From positions 1 to 64,000 of the forward strand of contig CADASK010000008.1 of the NCBI GenBank assembly GCA_902790495.1: 64,000 nucleotides of DNA. Direction: 5' to 3'. Shown here piece by piece: positions 25,926 to 35,350 of this stretch. The position numbers and the translations under genes were made by a program. The notes beneath the pieces are model-generated. The model was not told the DNA's origin. It searched no databases and saw nothing but the letters and a program-made list of their open reading frames with translations. This DNA comes from an uncultured Eubacteriales bacterium. GTDB taxonomy: Bacteria; Bacillota; Clostridia; Christensenellales; Aristaeellaceae. Numbering within the stretch: position 1 is the stretch's first letter; the number at the start of each line of letters is the position of its first letter.

Positions 25926-27362
25926 TTACGCTTCGAGATACCTCTCCCTCAGCCGCTCCCGCTCCTCCTGCGTGATGCCCAGGCCCTCGCGCAGGAAGCC
26001 GTCGAAGCTGCCGAAGAGCCTGTCCGCCGTGTCGTAGGCGGCCTGCAGATAGGCCTCGTCCGCGCTGAACATGGCCCACATACCCGCGTCCGCGCCGGGC
26101 TGCGCCGCCTCGGGCATGCGCATCAGCTGGCGCAGGGTCGCGATCAGCTGGCCGTAGCTCTCCTTCATGCAGGTGTTGGTCATCAGGTAGTCCGCCAGGA
26201 TGTCCGCGTCCGAGACGCCCAGCAGCTTCTCCACGATCACGGTGGCGAAGCCCGCGCGATCCTTGCCCGCCGTGCAGTGCCAGAGCACCGCGCGCGGGTG
26301 CTCCTCCAGCAGCAGGCGGACGAAACGGGCGTACTGCCGCCGGGCCTCCGGCTCCTCCACAAACTCGATGTAGGCGCAGCGCATGTGGTGGCGCGCGGCC
26401 TCCGCGTCCGCGGCGAGCTGGGCGAAGACCTGCTCGTCGGTCTTCTGCTCCCGGGTCACGCCCGCGGAGATCGTTCGGATCACCGGCAGATGGATGTTCG
26501 TGACGCCGTCGATGGGAGGGTCGGGCTTCTCCTCCCGCTCCTTGGGCGTGCGGAAGTCCACCGCCGTGTCGATCAGCTCCGCAAGCCGCGCCAGGTCGCC
26601 GCCCTTCGCGTCGCAGAGGTTGCCGCTGCGGATCAGCATGCCGGGGCGGATGGCGCGGCCGTCGGCGCCGATGAGGCCGCCAAGGTCGCGGATGTTGGGC
26701 ATCCCCTCAAAGTGCAAGCGCATGCGATGCACCGCCTTTCGTGTATTCCAGGATTCAGCGTTGCTTTCTATCGCAAACCACTTGGCGAAGCGTTCCTCGC
26801 CGAGCATATGGCGGTAGAGCCACAGGCTTTCATCTTTGGCCTGGGCGCGCAGGATGGACATTTCCGCGTCCTCCGCGAGGGCGAAGATGATGTAGTGCAC
26901 CCCGTAGAGCCAGTAGCGCAGGCCGGTGTCCACCGCGCCGGAGCGCAGATAGAACGCCACGCGGCGCTCGCGCTCGGTGCGATCCGCTTCGTCCTGCGCG
27001 AAGGCGGGATTTTCCGCCTCGATCAGCAGCAGGGCGTAGCGCTCCGGCACCAGTGCCTTCCGCAGTTCGCGCAGGAAATGCCCGCCGTAGCCGCGGTCGC
27101 GCTCCTCCGGGATCACCGCGTAGTAGTCCAGCAGCGCGGCCTGGCGCTCCGGCTCCATGCAGAAGAAGGCGTAGGCCAGCAGTTCCTTTTGACCGTCCTT
27201 ATCGCGGAACAGACCGTAGGCCAGGTACTTTCCCGCCTGCCAGGCCTGGTCGATCACGTACCAGGGCTTGCGCTCGTCGTCGGGGAAATCGTCCTTCAGG
27301 TGCGCGCGGTAGACGCGGTGGGCTTCGGTGCGGGAAAGAGCGCGAATGTGTGTGGCATTCAA
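25926..27362 (-). CDS. GNAT acetyltransferase fused to a tyrosine-phosphatase-family domain
   Basis: 478 aa. The N-terminal half (about 1-180) reads as a GNAT domain: AYAFFCMEPERQAALLDYYA, VIPEERDRGYGGHFLRELRK (the R/Q-x-x-G-x-G/A acetyl-CoA loop), YALLLIEAENP and RRVAFYLRSGAV. The second half (about 215-478) is a Tyr_phosphatase3-type domain: GMPNIRDLGGL, RPGMLIRSGNL, AVDFRTPKERE and the P-loop WHCTAGKDRAGFAT with nucleophile Cys363 and Arg369. The phosphatase should dephosphorylate a protein or small phosphoester; the acetyltransferase substrate is unknown. One uninterrupted frame supports a true fusion. Single-gene unit facing the enolase gene in the same direction, with a repeat upstream. 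Confidence 0.85.
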   Translation of the reverse strand: MNATHIRALSRTEAHRVYRAHLKDDFPDDERKPWYVIDQAWQAGKYLAYGLFRDKDGQKELLAYAFFCMEPERQAALLDYYAVIPEERDRGYGGHFLRELRKALVPERYALLLIEAENPAFAQDEADRTERERRVAFYLRSGAVDTGLRYWLYGVHYIIFALAEDAEMSILRAQAKDESLWLYRHMLGEERFAKWFAIESNAESWNTRKAVHRMRLHFEGMPNIRDLGGLIGADGRAIRPGMLIRSGNLCDAKGGDLARLAELIDTAVDFRTPKEREEKPDPPIDGVTNIHLPVIRTISAGVTREQKTDEQVFAQLAADAEAARHHMRCAYIEFVEEPEARRQYARFVRLLLEEHPRAVLWHCTAGKDRAGFATVIVEKLLGVSDADILADYLMTNTCMKESYGQLIATLRQLMRMPEAAQPGADAGMWAMFSADEAYLQAAYDTADRLFGSFDGFLREGLGITQEERERLRERYLEA

Positions 27363-27408
27363 GAATGGTTCTTCCTCTCTGGAGGTTGTGCTTCGGCGGG
27401 GTTCCGCG

Positions 27409-27510
27409 CCTGCGGGCGCGGGTCAGGGGCTTTGCGATCGGTCCGGGGCTGCCGCCCGCTCTCCGCTGAAAACTCCATAACATGGAGTTTTCCGGGCGCT
27501 CCGAGCCCCA
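27409..27510. repeat. Two-hairpin repeat, long form (copy 4)
   Basis: Hairpin 1 CCGCGCC-TGC-GGGCGCGG; outer arms GGGGCT/AGCCCC; nested hairpin GAAAACTCCAT-AAC-ATGGAGTTTTC. Between the enolase terminator and the GNAT-phosphatase gene. Confidence 0.85.
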
Positions 27511-27525
27511 AAGAACCTATGACTT

Positions 27526-27560
27526 GAAAAGCAGGGAACCCTGCTGTGAGAGTTCCCTGC
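27526..27560 (-). terminator. Enolase terminator
   Basis: Minus strand GCAGGGAAC, 12-nt loop, GTTCCCTGC followed by TTTTC, 18 bp after the stop. Confidence 0.85.
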
Positions 27561-27577
27561 CGGTTTGCGTGGATGGC

Positions 27578-28885
<1,308 letters not shown>

Positions 28886-29021
28886 TCATTCCTTTCTGTG
28901 ATGCACGTCCCACCCGTCCGCTCGGAGGGGAGGACTGCCGGAACACGGCGTCCGCGCCGTTTCCGATCATGCTGGGCCTTACAGGAAAGCCCGCCGGAAA
29001 ACCCTATTCCCGGCAATACGC

Positions 29022-29050
29022 ATTATAAAGCCCAGCGCAGGGTTTGTCAA
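29022..29050 (-). promoter_or_regulatory. Consensus sigma-A promoter of eno
   Basis: Minus strand: TTGACA, 17-bp spacer, TATAAT. A full consensus match, in line with high glycolytic expression. Confidence 0.9.
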
Positions 29051-29102
29051 GAAAACTGCATGGAAATAGGCGGAAAGAGCGAGTCATCTTTCCTTCCCCA
29101 TG

Positions 29103-30107
29103 TCACTTCCCAGCAACCCATTCGCTCCACGCGATTCCTGCCCCGCTGCGCCATTCCGTGTGCAGGTACTCGTAGACCTGGCGGATGCGGCGGGCCCGCA
29201 GCGCATAGACGTCCGTCAGCTCGCTGGCCTCGTTCACGTAGGGGAAATAGCTGCTCCCGGTCATGGCGTGGCGCAGCATGATGTCCTCGAAAGACACCTC
29301 CGGGTTCCGGATCATATCGTAGATGGCCATGAAGATCCCGGTGCGGCTCTTCCCCGCCTGGCAGTGGAAGTGCAGCCACGCGCCGTCCGGGCCGGCCGTC
29401 CTGTCCAGCTCGCCCACGAAGGCCAAGAACGCGTCGACGGCCTCCTCCTCCGGCCAGCTGTGGTCGTTGCCGGCCAGGCGCAGGTAATGGAAACCCTCGC
29501 TCTCCACCAGCTCCCGCTCGGTCATCCAGCGCTCCACCCGCAGTTCCCGCGGATTCTCCGTCACGTTGTTCGCGGCGGTGCAGACGGTGACGGTCTGCCC
29601 GGGCAGCACGCCGAAGCGGGTTCTCTCCTCCGCCTCAGCCTCGGCCAGGGTCAGCCCCTTGTTGCCCCAGTTGTGATCCCCGTACCAGGAGACGGAGATC
29701 CCGTTGAGCAGCGCGTGGCTTTCCAGGCGGCAGTCCACGACCCAGACCTGCCGGTTCCCTGCCAGGGCGCGCAGCTCGCCCGCCAGCTGCCGGAACTGAT
29801 CCTCGGAAAACTCAGCGCTCCCGGAGATGTTCAGCGTGTCCAGCCCCTGGGCGCTGGGCTGTCTGTCGGGGTCGATGCCGTAGGCGGCACACTTCTCCGG
29901 GCTGAGCGGGCTGAAATGCCAGGCGCCCGCCGTGAGGCAGCGCACGTTCGCCAGCGGCTTCTGCCAGGCGTCCGGGTCGTCCAGGTCAAACCGGTAGAAG
30001 GGCTGGAACGCTTCCTCGCCCGCGGCGGGCAGGATCATCGCCCAGCAGAGCATGCATAGCAGCAGAAGGCAGACAGCCTTCACAGGCCGACGAGTGTTCA
30101 AACACAT
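29103..30107 (-). CDS. Secreted PTP-like phytase / inositol-phosphatase-type protein
   Basis: 334 aa from the second ATG (30107), which has GAAAGGA eight bases upstream; the ATG at 30116 abuts that site. A hydrophobic export signal (VKAVCLLLLCMLCWAMILPA, then AGEE) is followed by the catalytic domain. LDTLNISGSAEFSEDQFRQL, VVDCRLESHALLNGISVSWY, GDHNWGNKG and the P-loop HFHCQAGKSRTGIF (nucleophile about Cys249) are the hallmarks of cysteine phosphatases acting on phytate or other inositol phosphates, as in rumen Selenomonas; Asn-His-Ser-Trp (NDHSW) supplies a likely general-acid loop. Export suggests phosphate scavenging outside the membrane. It follows a GNAT gene by about 13 bp. A protein-tyrosine target remains possible. 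Confidence 0.82.
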   Translation of the reverse strand: MCLNTRRPVKAVCLLLLCMLCWAMILPAAGEEAFQPFYRFDLDDPDAWQKPLANVRCLTAGAWHFSPLSPEKCAAYGIDPDRQPSAQGLDTLNISGSAEFSEDQFRQLAGELRALAGNRQVWVVDCRLESHALLNGISVSWYGDHNWGNKGLTLAEAEAEERTRFGVLPGQTVTVCTAANNVTENPRELRVERWMTERELVESEGFHYLRLAGNDHSWPEEEAVDAFLAFVGELDRTAGPDGAWLHFHCQAGKSRTGIFMAIYDMIRNPEVSFEDIMLRHAMTGSSYFPYVNEASELTDVYALRARRIRQVYEYLHTEWRSGAGIAWSEWVAGK

Positions 30108-30120
30108 GTTACTCATCCTT

Positions 30121-30663
30121 TCAGGCTGAAGCGGATTGCAGGGCCAGCCACGCTACCCGGGTGAGGAGATTGACGTGGCCGGTTCTCGTCTCCCCCATCT
30201 GGGGTACCGGCACCTCCTGCGTCGTCCACTGGTAGGTGAAGCCGAGCTTTTCCTGCACGCGCCTGGACTTCTCGTTGCCTTCGTAGTAGGCACACCACAC
30301 CCGGGCGAGGCGCAGGTCCTCGAAGGCATGGCGAAGCACCTCCCGCGCCGCCTCCGGCACCAGGCCCTGGCCCCAGTAGGGCACGCCCAGCCAGTAGCCG
30401 AGCTCGGCCTCGTCGTCCTTCTCAGCGAGATCATTGTGGTGCAGGCCGATGCTTCCGATGGGCAGGCCGGTCGCCTTCAGCACGATGGCATAGGTCTCCG
30501 GGACCATCAGCGCGTCGCGGATGATCTGGCGGCTGTACGCCACGCTGGTGTGCGGCGGCCAGCCGGCGATGGGGCCCACGCGGGGGTCCCGCGCGTACTG
30601 GTAGCAGGCTTCGGCGTCGGTTTCCACCCACGGGCGGAGGATCAGTCTTTCGGTCTCCAGCAT
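30121..30663 (-). CDS. GNAT acetyltransferase, RimJ/RimL type
   Basis: 180 aa starting MLETERLILRPWVETDAEAC at ATG 30663; a longer reading would run back through a repeat and is rejected. GYWLGVPYWGQGLVPEAARE gives the acetyl-CoA loop, and WCAYYEGNEKSRRVQEKLGF is the standard RimJ/RimL strand-helix end. The family acetylates N-termini of ribosomal proteins or small amines; the substrate here is unknown. It lies just upstream of the phytase-like gene, probably co-transcribed. Confidence 0.88.
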   Translation of the reverse strand: MLETERLILRPWVETDAEACYQYARDPRVGPIAGWPPHTSVAYSRQIIRDALMVPETYAIVLKATGLPIGSIGLHHNDLAEKDDEAELGYWLGVPYWGQGLVPEAAREVLRHAFEDLRLARVWCAYYEGNEKSRRVQEKLGFTYQWTTQEVPVPQMGETRTGHVNLLTRVAWLALQSASA

Positions 30664-30728
30664 GGTTGTGTCCTCATCCTTTGTGTTTTTCTGTGAGAGT
30701 TTTCCTCTGTTCTTTTCGCCGCGAACAG

Positions 30729-30754
30729 AAAAACTCCTGTCAGTGCGGCAGGAG
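30729..30754 (-). terminator. Probable terminator downstream of tdk
   Basis: Minus strand CTCCTG, 9-nt loop, CAGGAG followed by TTTTTC. Lies between tdk and the GNAT gene. Confidence 0.55.
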
Positions 30755-30788
30755 CCCATGAGCGTTCCATAAAACTGTTTTCGATCAG

Positions 30789-30914
30789 GGTTTCGGCCTG
30801 CGGGCCGACCAGGGGGCTTTGCGATCGATCCGGGGCTGCCGCCCGCTCTCCGCTGAAAACAGTCCACTGGACTGTTTTCCGGGCGCTTCGAGCCCCCGGG
30901 ACCCCTTCGCAGCA
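30789..30914. repeat. Two-hairpin repeat, long form (copy 5)
   Basis: Hairpin 1 TCGGCC-TGC-GGGCCGA; outer arms GGGGGCT/AGCCCCC; nested hairpin GAAAACAGTCC-ACT-GGACTGTTTTC. Confidence 0.85.
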
Positions 30915-30945
30915 TGCGTTTAGATTTGGCAATTTGAGAATGGTA

Positions 30946-31524
30946 TTAAGCCCCCATATCCAGATCCCGGAAGGGGCCGAGATCGCCCTGGCGCCAGTGC
31001 TTGCGGCACAGGGACACGTACCTGCTGTTGCCGCCCAGGAGGATCTGATCGCCCTCCTTGACCACCCGGCCGTTGTAAACCCGGGCGTTGCAGGTGGCCT
31101 TCTTGCCGCACCAGCAGATCGTCTTGACCTCCTCGATGGTGTCCGCCCAGGCCATCAGCCACAGCGAGCCCTCGAAGAAGTTGCCCTGGAAGTCCGTGCG
31201 CAGGCCGTAGGCGATGACCGGCACGTTCAGGTCGTCCACGATGTGCACCAGCTGCTCCACCTGCGCCTTGGTCAGGAACTGGGCCTCGTCCACGATCACG
31301 CAGTCGTAGTCCTGCACGGGCAGGGAATCCAGCTCCTCCACGAACACGCACTCGGAGGCCAGGCCGCAGCGGGAGAGCACGGTGCGCGCGCCGTCGCGGG
31401 TGTCCAGGCGCGGCTTGACCATCAGAACCTTCTGTCCGCGCTCGTTGTAGTTATACTGCACCATGATCGCGTTGGCGGTCTTGCTCGACCCCATCGCGCC
31501 ATAGCGGAAATATAGCTTTGCCAT
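30946..31524 (-). CDS. tdk: Thymidine kinase
   Basis: 192 aa, the usual length for the TK1-type enzyme that phosphorylates thymidine for salvage. P-loop YGAMGSSKTANAIM, Walker B-like YDCVIVDEAQFL, the thymidine-binding lasso with YGLRTDFQGNFFEGS, and four zinc ligands in CWCGKKATC and the later CRKHW (the fourth ligand region is slightly atypical). GGAGG sits ten bases before the ATG. Flanked on both sides by long-form repeats, so probably a single transcription unit. Confidence 0.95.
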   Translation of the reverse strand: MAKLYFRYGAMGSSKTANAIMVQYNYNERGQKVLMVKPRLDTRDGARTVLSRCGLASECVFVEELDSLPVQDYDCVIVDEAQFLTKAQVEQLVHIVDDLNVPVIAYGLRTDFQGNFFEGSLWLMAWADTIEEVKTICWCGKKATCNARVYNGRVVKEGDQILLGGNSRYVSLCRKHWRQGDLGPFRDLDMGA

Positions 31525-31583
31525 ATAGAAAAAACCTCCACTTTTGCCAACATCGCCAGTGTTTTCTGCAAACCATCAATGTC

Positions 31584-31711
31584 AGGGTTCCGCGCCTGTG
31601 GGCGCGGGCGGGGGCTTTGCGGTCGGTCCGGGGCTGCCGCCCGCTCACCGCTGAAAACGCCATAACATGGCATTTTCCGGGCGCTCCAAGCCCCCTGCAC
31701 CCCTTCGCCGC
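31584..31711. repeat. Two-hairpin repeat, long form (copy 6)
   Basis: Hairpin 1 CCGCGCC-TGT-GGGCGCGG; outer arms GGGGGCT/AGCCCCC; nested hairpin GAAAACGCCAT-AAC-ATGGCATTTTC with one C-A mismatch. Confidence 0.85.
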
Positions 31712-31766
31712 CCGCGTTTTCGCCATCTGTTTTTATTAGGCTGCAAAACAGGCGTGTGATGCGTGC

Positions 31767-32567
31767 TTACAGGAAGATTGCCGGGAACAAGGCCGTGGTT
31801 CCCAGATCCAGCGCGTGGAACGACAGCGCCAGCTGCTTCTGGGGCAGACTCCTCGTCACAAACCTCGCGGTGAACCCCGTCACGCCCTCCTGGGCCATCA
31901 TCGCCATGCACCGGGTCAGCAGCGCCTTGCCCAGGCCTCGCCGGCGGTAGGGCTCCGCGATGTAAATCGCCGCCAGCTCGCAGTCCGCGCCACTGCCGGC
32001 CAGCAGGGCCTCGCCCGCCAGGTAGCCGCCGACGCTCAGGCCCAGGGCCCGGAAGTGGGGCGTGAACCGCAGGCTGCCCAGATCCTCCTGGGTGATGTGG
32101 GTGATGTCGTTCTGCTGCAGGCGCAGGATGAGGCCGCTGACCTCCTCCGGCGTGTTCAGCGGGCAGGGCACCACCTCGCAGTTCATGGGGATGCGGCCGG
32201 GATCCTCGGGCATCGGCAGGCGCAGCAGCACCTCCCGATCCTCGCAGCGCATGCCGCCCTGCTCGAAGAAGGCCCGCGCGCCTTCGTCATCCGGGGCGAT
32301 GCAGGTATAGACCCGCGCCTGCACGCCGGGATTGGAATCCCGCAGCTGACGGGCGCGCGCAATCAGGGCCCCAAAGAGCATGAAGCTCCCGGAGGCCCTC
32401 CAGTCCAGTGAGAGATAGAGATTGACCGGGCAATCGGGGTAGAGGTGCGGCTGGTACTGGTAGATCACGTAGCCGCGGCCCGCCTCGCTGCCGAGGTCGT
32501 CGGTGGCGATGAAAACGTTTTCGGCTGGAATTCCGTTCCAGCCGCCCTGGGGATGGGTCACCTGCAT
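31767..32567 (-). CDS. GNAT-family acetyltransferase
   Basis: 266 aa from the ATG at 32567 (AAGGA seven bases upstream; another ATG six bases earlier is too close). The C-terminal half has the GNAT core: GYLAGEALLAGSGADCELAA, IYIAEPYRRRGLGKALLTRC (R-x-x-G-x-G loop) and LSFHALDLG. The N-terminal half (YVIYQYQPHLYPDCPVNLYL; RVYTCIAPDDEGARAFFEQG) also looks GNAT-like but lacks a clear acetyl-CoA loop, so this may be a tandem GNAT with one degenerate copy. Substrate unknown. Confidence 0.8.
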   Translation of the reverse strand: MQVTHPQGGWNGIPAENVFIATDDLGSEAGRGYVIYQYQPHLYPDCPVNLYLSLDWRASGSFMLFGALIARARQLRDSNPGVQARVYTCIAPDDEGARAFFEQGGMRCEDREVLLRLPMPEDPGRIPMNCEVVPCPLNTPEEVSGLILRLQQNDITHITQEDLGSLRFTPHFRALGLSVGGYLAGEALLAGSGADCELAAIYIAEPYRRRGLGKALLTRCMAMMAQEGVTGFTARFVTRSLPQKQLALSFHALDLGTTALFPAIFL

Positions 32568-32633
32568 AGGCATTTCCTTCCCTGTTACTTTTAACTATCG
32601 AAATGCACTGAGAAAGTCGGCGAGCGAAGGTTT

Positions 32634-32684
32634 CCAAAGGGCGATCGCAAAGCCCTATGGTCGCCGCCCGCAGGCGGCGAAACC
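32634..32684. repeat. Two-hairpin repeat, short form (copy 7)
   Basis: CCAAAGGGC-GATCGCAAA-GCCCTATGG (one mismatch) and CGCCGCC-CGCA-GGCGGCG, between the Lgt-like and GNAT genes. Confidence 0.85.
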
Positions 32685-32720
32685 CGCTGAGAGATATCAG
32701 CTGACATGGCCATAAGCTTT

Positions 32721-33872
32721 TCAAGCTGCAGTGTTGACCTGTGCGTCGCCGCGCACCAGCGTCGTCCAGCCGATGATCACCACAGCCAGGGCCATCACGG
32801 CGTAGATCAGCGCGTTCTCCCAGGAGAGCTCCAGCCACAGCAGCACCACCAGTGCTGCCGCCGCGGCGCCCTCGCACACGGCCAGCGCCAGACGCCCTTG
32901 CGCGCTGTGGGGCTTGCCCACGCAGCGGTGGGTCAGAATCAGGCACACGGCCGTCAGCAGGATGGACAGCCGCAGCCAGATCAGCATCTGCGGCTTTTCG
33001 AGGGTAAACTCCACAAAGATGACCGTCATCGACGCCGCGCACAGCAGCGCGAAGCGGGTCAGCCGCGTGCGGCGGCTCAGGAACTCCCGGCGCATGCGCA
33101 TCCAGATCACCGCCGTGATGACCGCGATGGCCGCCAGCTGGGTGAAGCGCACGAAGCCGAAGCGCGGGTAATCGTCCTGGCGCAGCTGCTCCAGGAAGAT
33201 CTGCGAGCAGCCCAGCAGCGTCAGCACGATGCCGGTGTCCTCCCCGTCCCGCAGCTTGCGGTCGAGACGGCTCGGCCTTTTCGCCAGCCAGAGCGCCACG
33301 GCCAGCAGTGCCAGCGCCGCCAGCGCCTCATAGACGAAGACGGGCACGTGCCACTCCGTGTAATCGCCGTCGCTGTAGGTGCACACGGCCAGCGGGAAGA
33401 AGCGCAGGCTTTCCTCCTCCACCCAGGCGCCCATGCCCTGGCTGGTGAAGACCTCCGCCAGCCGCCCCACGCACAGGGCCGCGCAGGCGCCCGGCAGCGT
33501 CTCGTCGACGAGGGCCAGGGGCCGCCTCTTCAGCGTCAGGGACGTCGCCCAGGCGCCGGCCATGCCGCCCAGCACGCCGCCGTAGAGCGTCACGCCGCCC
33601 AGGTGCAGCTTCCACAGCAGGCTCAGCCCGCTGTTGTAATCGTAGAGCATGGCGTTGAACATGCTCAGGCACCACACGACGTGCCCGCCGATCACCGCGC
33701 CGAGGGTCACAAAGGCCCACAGCGTCAGTGTCTCGGCTCTGCCCAGCTTCTTCCTGTGCCTCTGCGTCAGCAGCGTCACCGCCAGACCCGCGAGGGCGGC
33801 CAGCGCCATGCCCAGGCCGTAGGCGGTCAGCTGAAAGGGGCCGATGCCCAGCAGGATGATGTCTTCTCTCAT
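32721..33872 (-). CDS. Lgt-family (prolipoprotein diacylglyceryl transferase-like) membrane protein, degenerate signature
   Basis: 383 aa with about ten hydrophobic segments, longer than typical Lgt (260-300) because of extra C-terminal helices. Lgt-like features: GPFQLTAYGLGMALAAL, GGVTLYGGVLGGMAGAW, VPVFVYEALAALALL (usual P-x-FLYE) and FLEQLRQDDY. The Lgt signature GRxGNFxNxE is here GRLAEVFTSQ: the Arg is kept but the Asn and Glu are lost. Lgt transfers diacylglycerol to lipobox cysteines; this homologue may be inactive or act on another substrate. Its ATG overlaps the stop of the upstream glycosidase gene (ATGA), indicating translational coupling. Whether a canonical Lgt exists elsewhere is unknown. 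Confidence 0.8.
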   Translation of the reverse strand: MREDIILLGIGPFQLTAYGLGMALAALAGLAVTLLTQRHRKKLGRAETLTLWAFVTLGAVIGGHVVWCLSMFNAMLYDYNSGLSLLWKLHLGGVTLYGGVLGGMAGAWATSLTLKRRPLALVDETLPGACAALCVGRLAEVFTSQGMGAWVEEESLRFFPLAVCTYSDGDYTEWHVPVFVYEALAALALLAVALWLAKRPSRLDRKLRDGEDTGIVLTLLGCSQIFLEQLRQDDYPRFGFVRFTQLAAIAVITAVIWMRMRREFLSRRTRLTRFALLCAASMTVIFVEFTLEKPQMLIWLRLSILLTAVCLILTHRCVGKPHSAQGRLALAVCEGAAAAALVVLLWLELSWENALIYAVMALAVVIIGWTTLVRGDAQVNTAA

Positions 33873-34813
33873 TCAACCGCCTCCGCGGCCTCTTCCGGCT
33901 CCGAGGTGACAAAGTACACGATGTCGCAGATGGGGCGCTTCTTGCTGCCGGGGGCGTTCACCTTCTGGCCCTTGAAGACCAGCCAGGTGGAGGAGCCGCC
34001 GTCCAGGTTGTAGGCCTGCTGCGCGCCCAGATCGTAGGCCAGCTGCGCCAGCTCCGACATGGTCAGGCCCTGGGAGTTCTTCTGCTCCGGGCCCGCCGTC
34101 GCGATCATCAGGTAGCTCAGGGTGCCCATCTGGCACAGGGCCATGCGCTGGGTGCGGCTGTTGGGCTTCATGTTCCCTTCCGGGAAGTAGGTCTGCAGCT
34201 CGCCGTCGATCACCAGACCCGGGCCGAAGGCGAAGGCCTGGACGATGCGCCCCTCGATGGTGTCAAACTTCTCCTTGGTCGGCGCGCGGAGGATGTAGAA
34301 GTCGCCGTCGCCATCCACCACCAGGGCGTCCAGACCTTCATAATAATTGTCGCGCAGCTCCTCGCCGTTGCGGACAATGTAGCCCTCCTTGCGGTCCATG
34401 AAGAAGTCGCCATTGATGGCCAGCACGGCCTTCTCGCGCACGGCGATCTTGTTGGCCATCTCGCTGGACTTGGAGGGATAGGGCTTGTAGGTGGCCGTGC
34501 GCAGCTGGCTCGCGTCCGCGATCTGCACCCAGCACAGCCAGATGTCCGTGTCCGCCCGGCGCAGGGTATCGAAGCGCACGGAGATCGTGTCGTCCAGGTA
34601 GCCCCCCAGCCCCTCAGTGAAATAGGCGTCCTCGTGGGGCGCGTAGGGGGTCTTCTCCTGATAATCAATCACATTGGCACTCTCGCCGTTGAGGCTCACC
34701 GGCTCGTAGGCCGGCAAATCCTCGGCGCCCGCCAGCGGCACAGCGCCCGGCACGAGCAACGCCACCAGCGCGAGCATGATCACGGCCAGCAAAACGCGAT
34801 AAGCAGTACGCAC
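33869..34813 (-). CDS. Exported phosphodiester glycosidase (NAGPA) family protein
   Basis: 314 aa from GTG at 34813, with AAGGAGG upstream; earlier ATG/TTG codons fall inside the promoter/start region and are excluded. N-terminal membrane or signal segment (VLLAVIMLALVALLVPGAVP). Domain features: TISVRFDTL, WLCWVQIADASQL, KAVLAINGDFF, FGPGLVIDGEL, RMALCQMGTLSYLMIATAGP, and QQAYNLDGGSSTWLVFKG (the NLDGGxS motif). Relatives remove GlcNAc from phosphodiesters or process wall polymers. Coupled to the Lgt-like gene, so an envelope role is likely. Confidence 0.88.
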   Translation of the reverse strand: MRTAYRVLLAVIMLALVALLVPGAVPLAGAEDLPAYEPVSLNGESANVIDYQEKTPYAPHEDAYFTEGLGGYLDDTISVRFDTLRRADTDIWLCWVQIADASQLRTATYKPYPSKSSEMANKIAVREKAVLAINGDFFMDRKEGYIVRNGEELRDNYYEGLDALVVDGDGDFYILRAPTKEKFDTIEGRIVQAFAFGPGLVIDGELQTYFPEGNMKPNSRTQRMALCQMGTLSYLMIATAGPEQKNSQGLTMSELAQLAYDLGAQQAYNLDGGSSTWLVFKGQKVNAPGSKKRPICDIVYFVTSEPEEAAEAVE

Positions 34814-34878
34814 GTTGGATCGGCCTCCTTGTCTGCCGCCGGACGCTGTTCGCCCCACGGCACAATGATACATCAACC

Positions 34879-34907
34879 ATTATACCGTTCCCGTGAATGT
34901 TTGTCAA
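34879..34907 (-). promoter_or_regulatory. Consensus sigma-A promoter of the glycosidase/Lgt-like genes
   Basis: Minus strand: TTGACA, 17-bp spacer, TATAAT; its predicted start site lies just upstream of the GTG leader. Confidence 0.9.
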
Positions 34908-34993
34908 TTATATGTTTGTTTTGTTGCAAAAATGTTTCATCGGCAAAAAGAGAAGAAATATCGCCGGATCCGCAATTTCCGCGCCTCTTGCCC

Positions 34994-35022
34994 TTGCATT
35001 TTTTCCGCGGCCATGTTACAAT
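34994..35022 (+). promoter_or_regulatory. Promoter of rpmB
   Basis: TTGCAT, 17-bp spacer, TACAAT, about 40 bp upstream of the L28 start. Confidence 0.75.
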
Positions 35023-35069
35023 ACATCCGCTTTGATGTGCCTTGACTCCAACAAGGAAGGTGGATTCTC

Positions 35070-35294
35070 ATGGGAAAGTTTTGTGAGATCTGCGGCAAGG
35101 GTACGCTGAACGGCAACCTGGTCAGCCATTCCAACCGGAAGACCCACACCATCTGGGCGCCGAATGTGCAGAACGTCCGTGTGATGGTGAACGGGGCCTC
35201 CAAGCGGATGAATGTCTGCACGGCCTGCCTGCGCAGCGGCAAGGTGCAGCGCGCGCTGCCCAAGACCCACGCCACGCTGGAAGCCGAGGCTTAA
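35070..35294 (+). CDS. rpmB: 50S ribosomal protein L28
   Basis: 74 aa. MGKFCEICGKGTLNGNLVSH, SNRKTHTIWAPNVQNVRV and VCTACLRSGKVQRA are characteristic. The CxxC pairs (CEIC, CTAC) mark the zinc-binding form. AGGAAGG precedes the ATG. Single gene with its own promoter and a strong terminator. Confidence 0.97.
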   Translation: MGKFCEICGKGTLNGNLVSHSNRKTHTIWAPNVQNVRVMVNGASKRMNVCTACLRSGKVQRALPKTHATLEAEA

Positions 35295-35311
35295 TCACCG
35301 GCAAATGTGCG

Positions 35312-35350
35312 AAAACGCCTGTCCATGTGCAATAAGGACAGGCGTTTTTG
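35312..35350. terminator. Bidirectional terminator between rpmB and the histidine kinase gene
   Basis: AAAACGCCTGTCC, 11-nt loop, GGACAGGCGTTTT, then T on the plus strand; the A-rich side gives a U tract for the minus-strand kinase gene that ends at 35351. Confidence 0.88.

Noticed and set aside
30664-30915. N-terminal extension of the RimJ/RimL-type gene
   Set aside because: It translates a repeat and a terminator; the family N-terminus (LETERLILRP) begins at the ATG at 30663.
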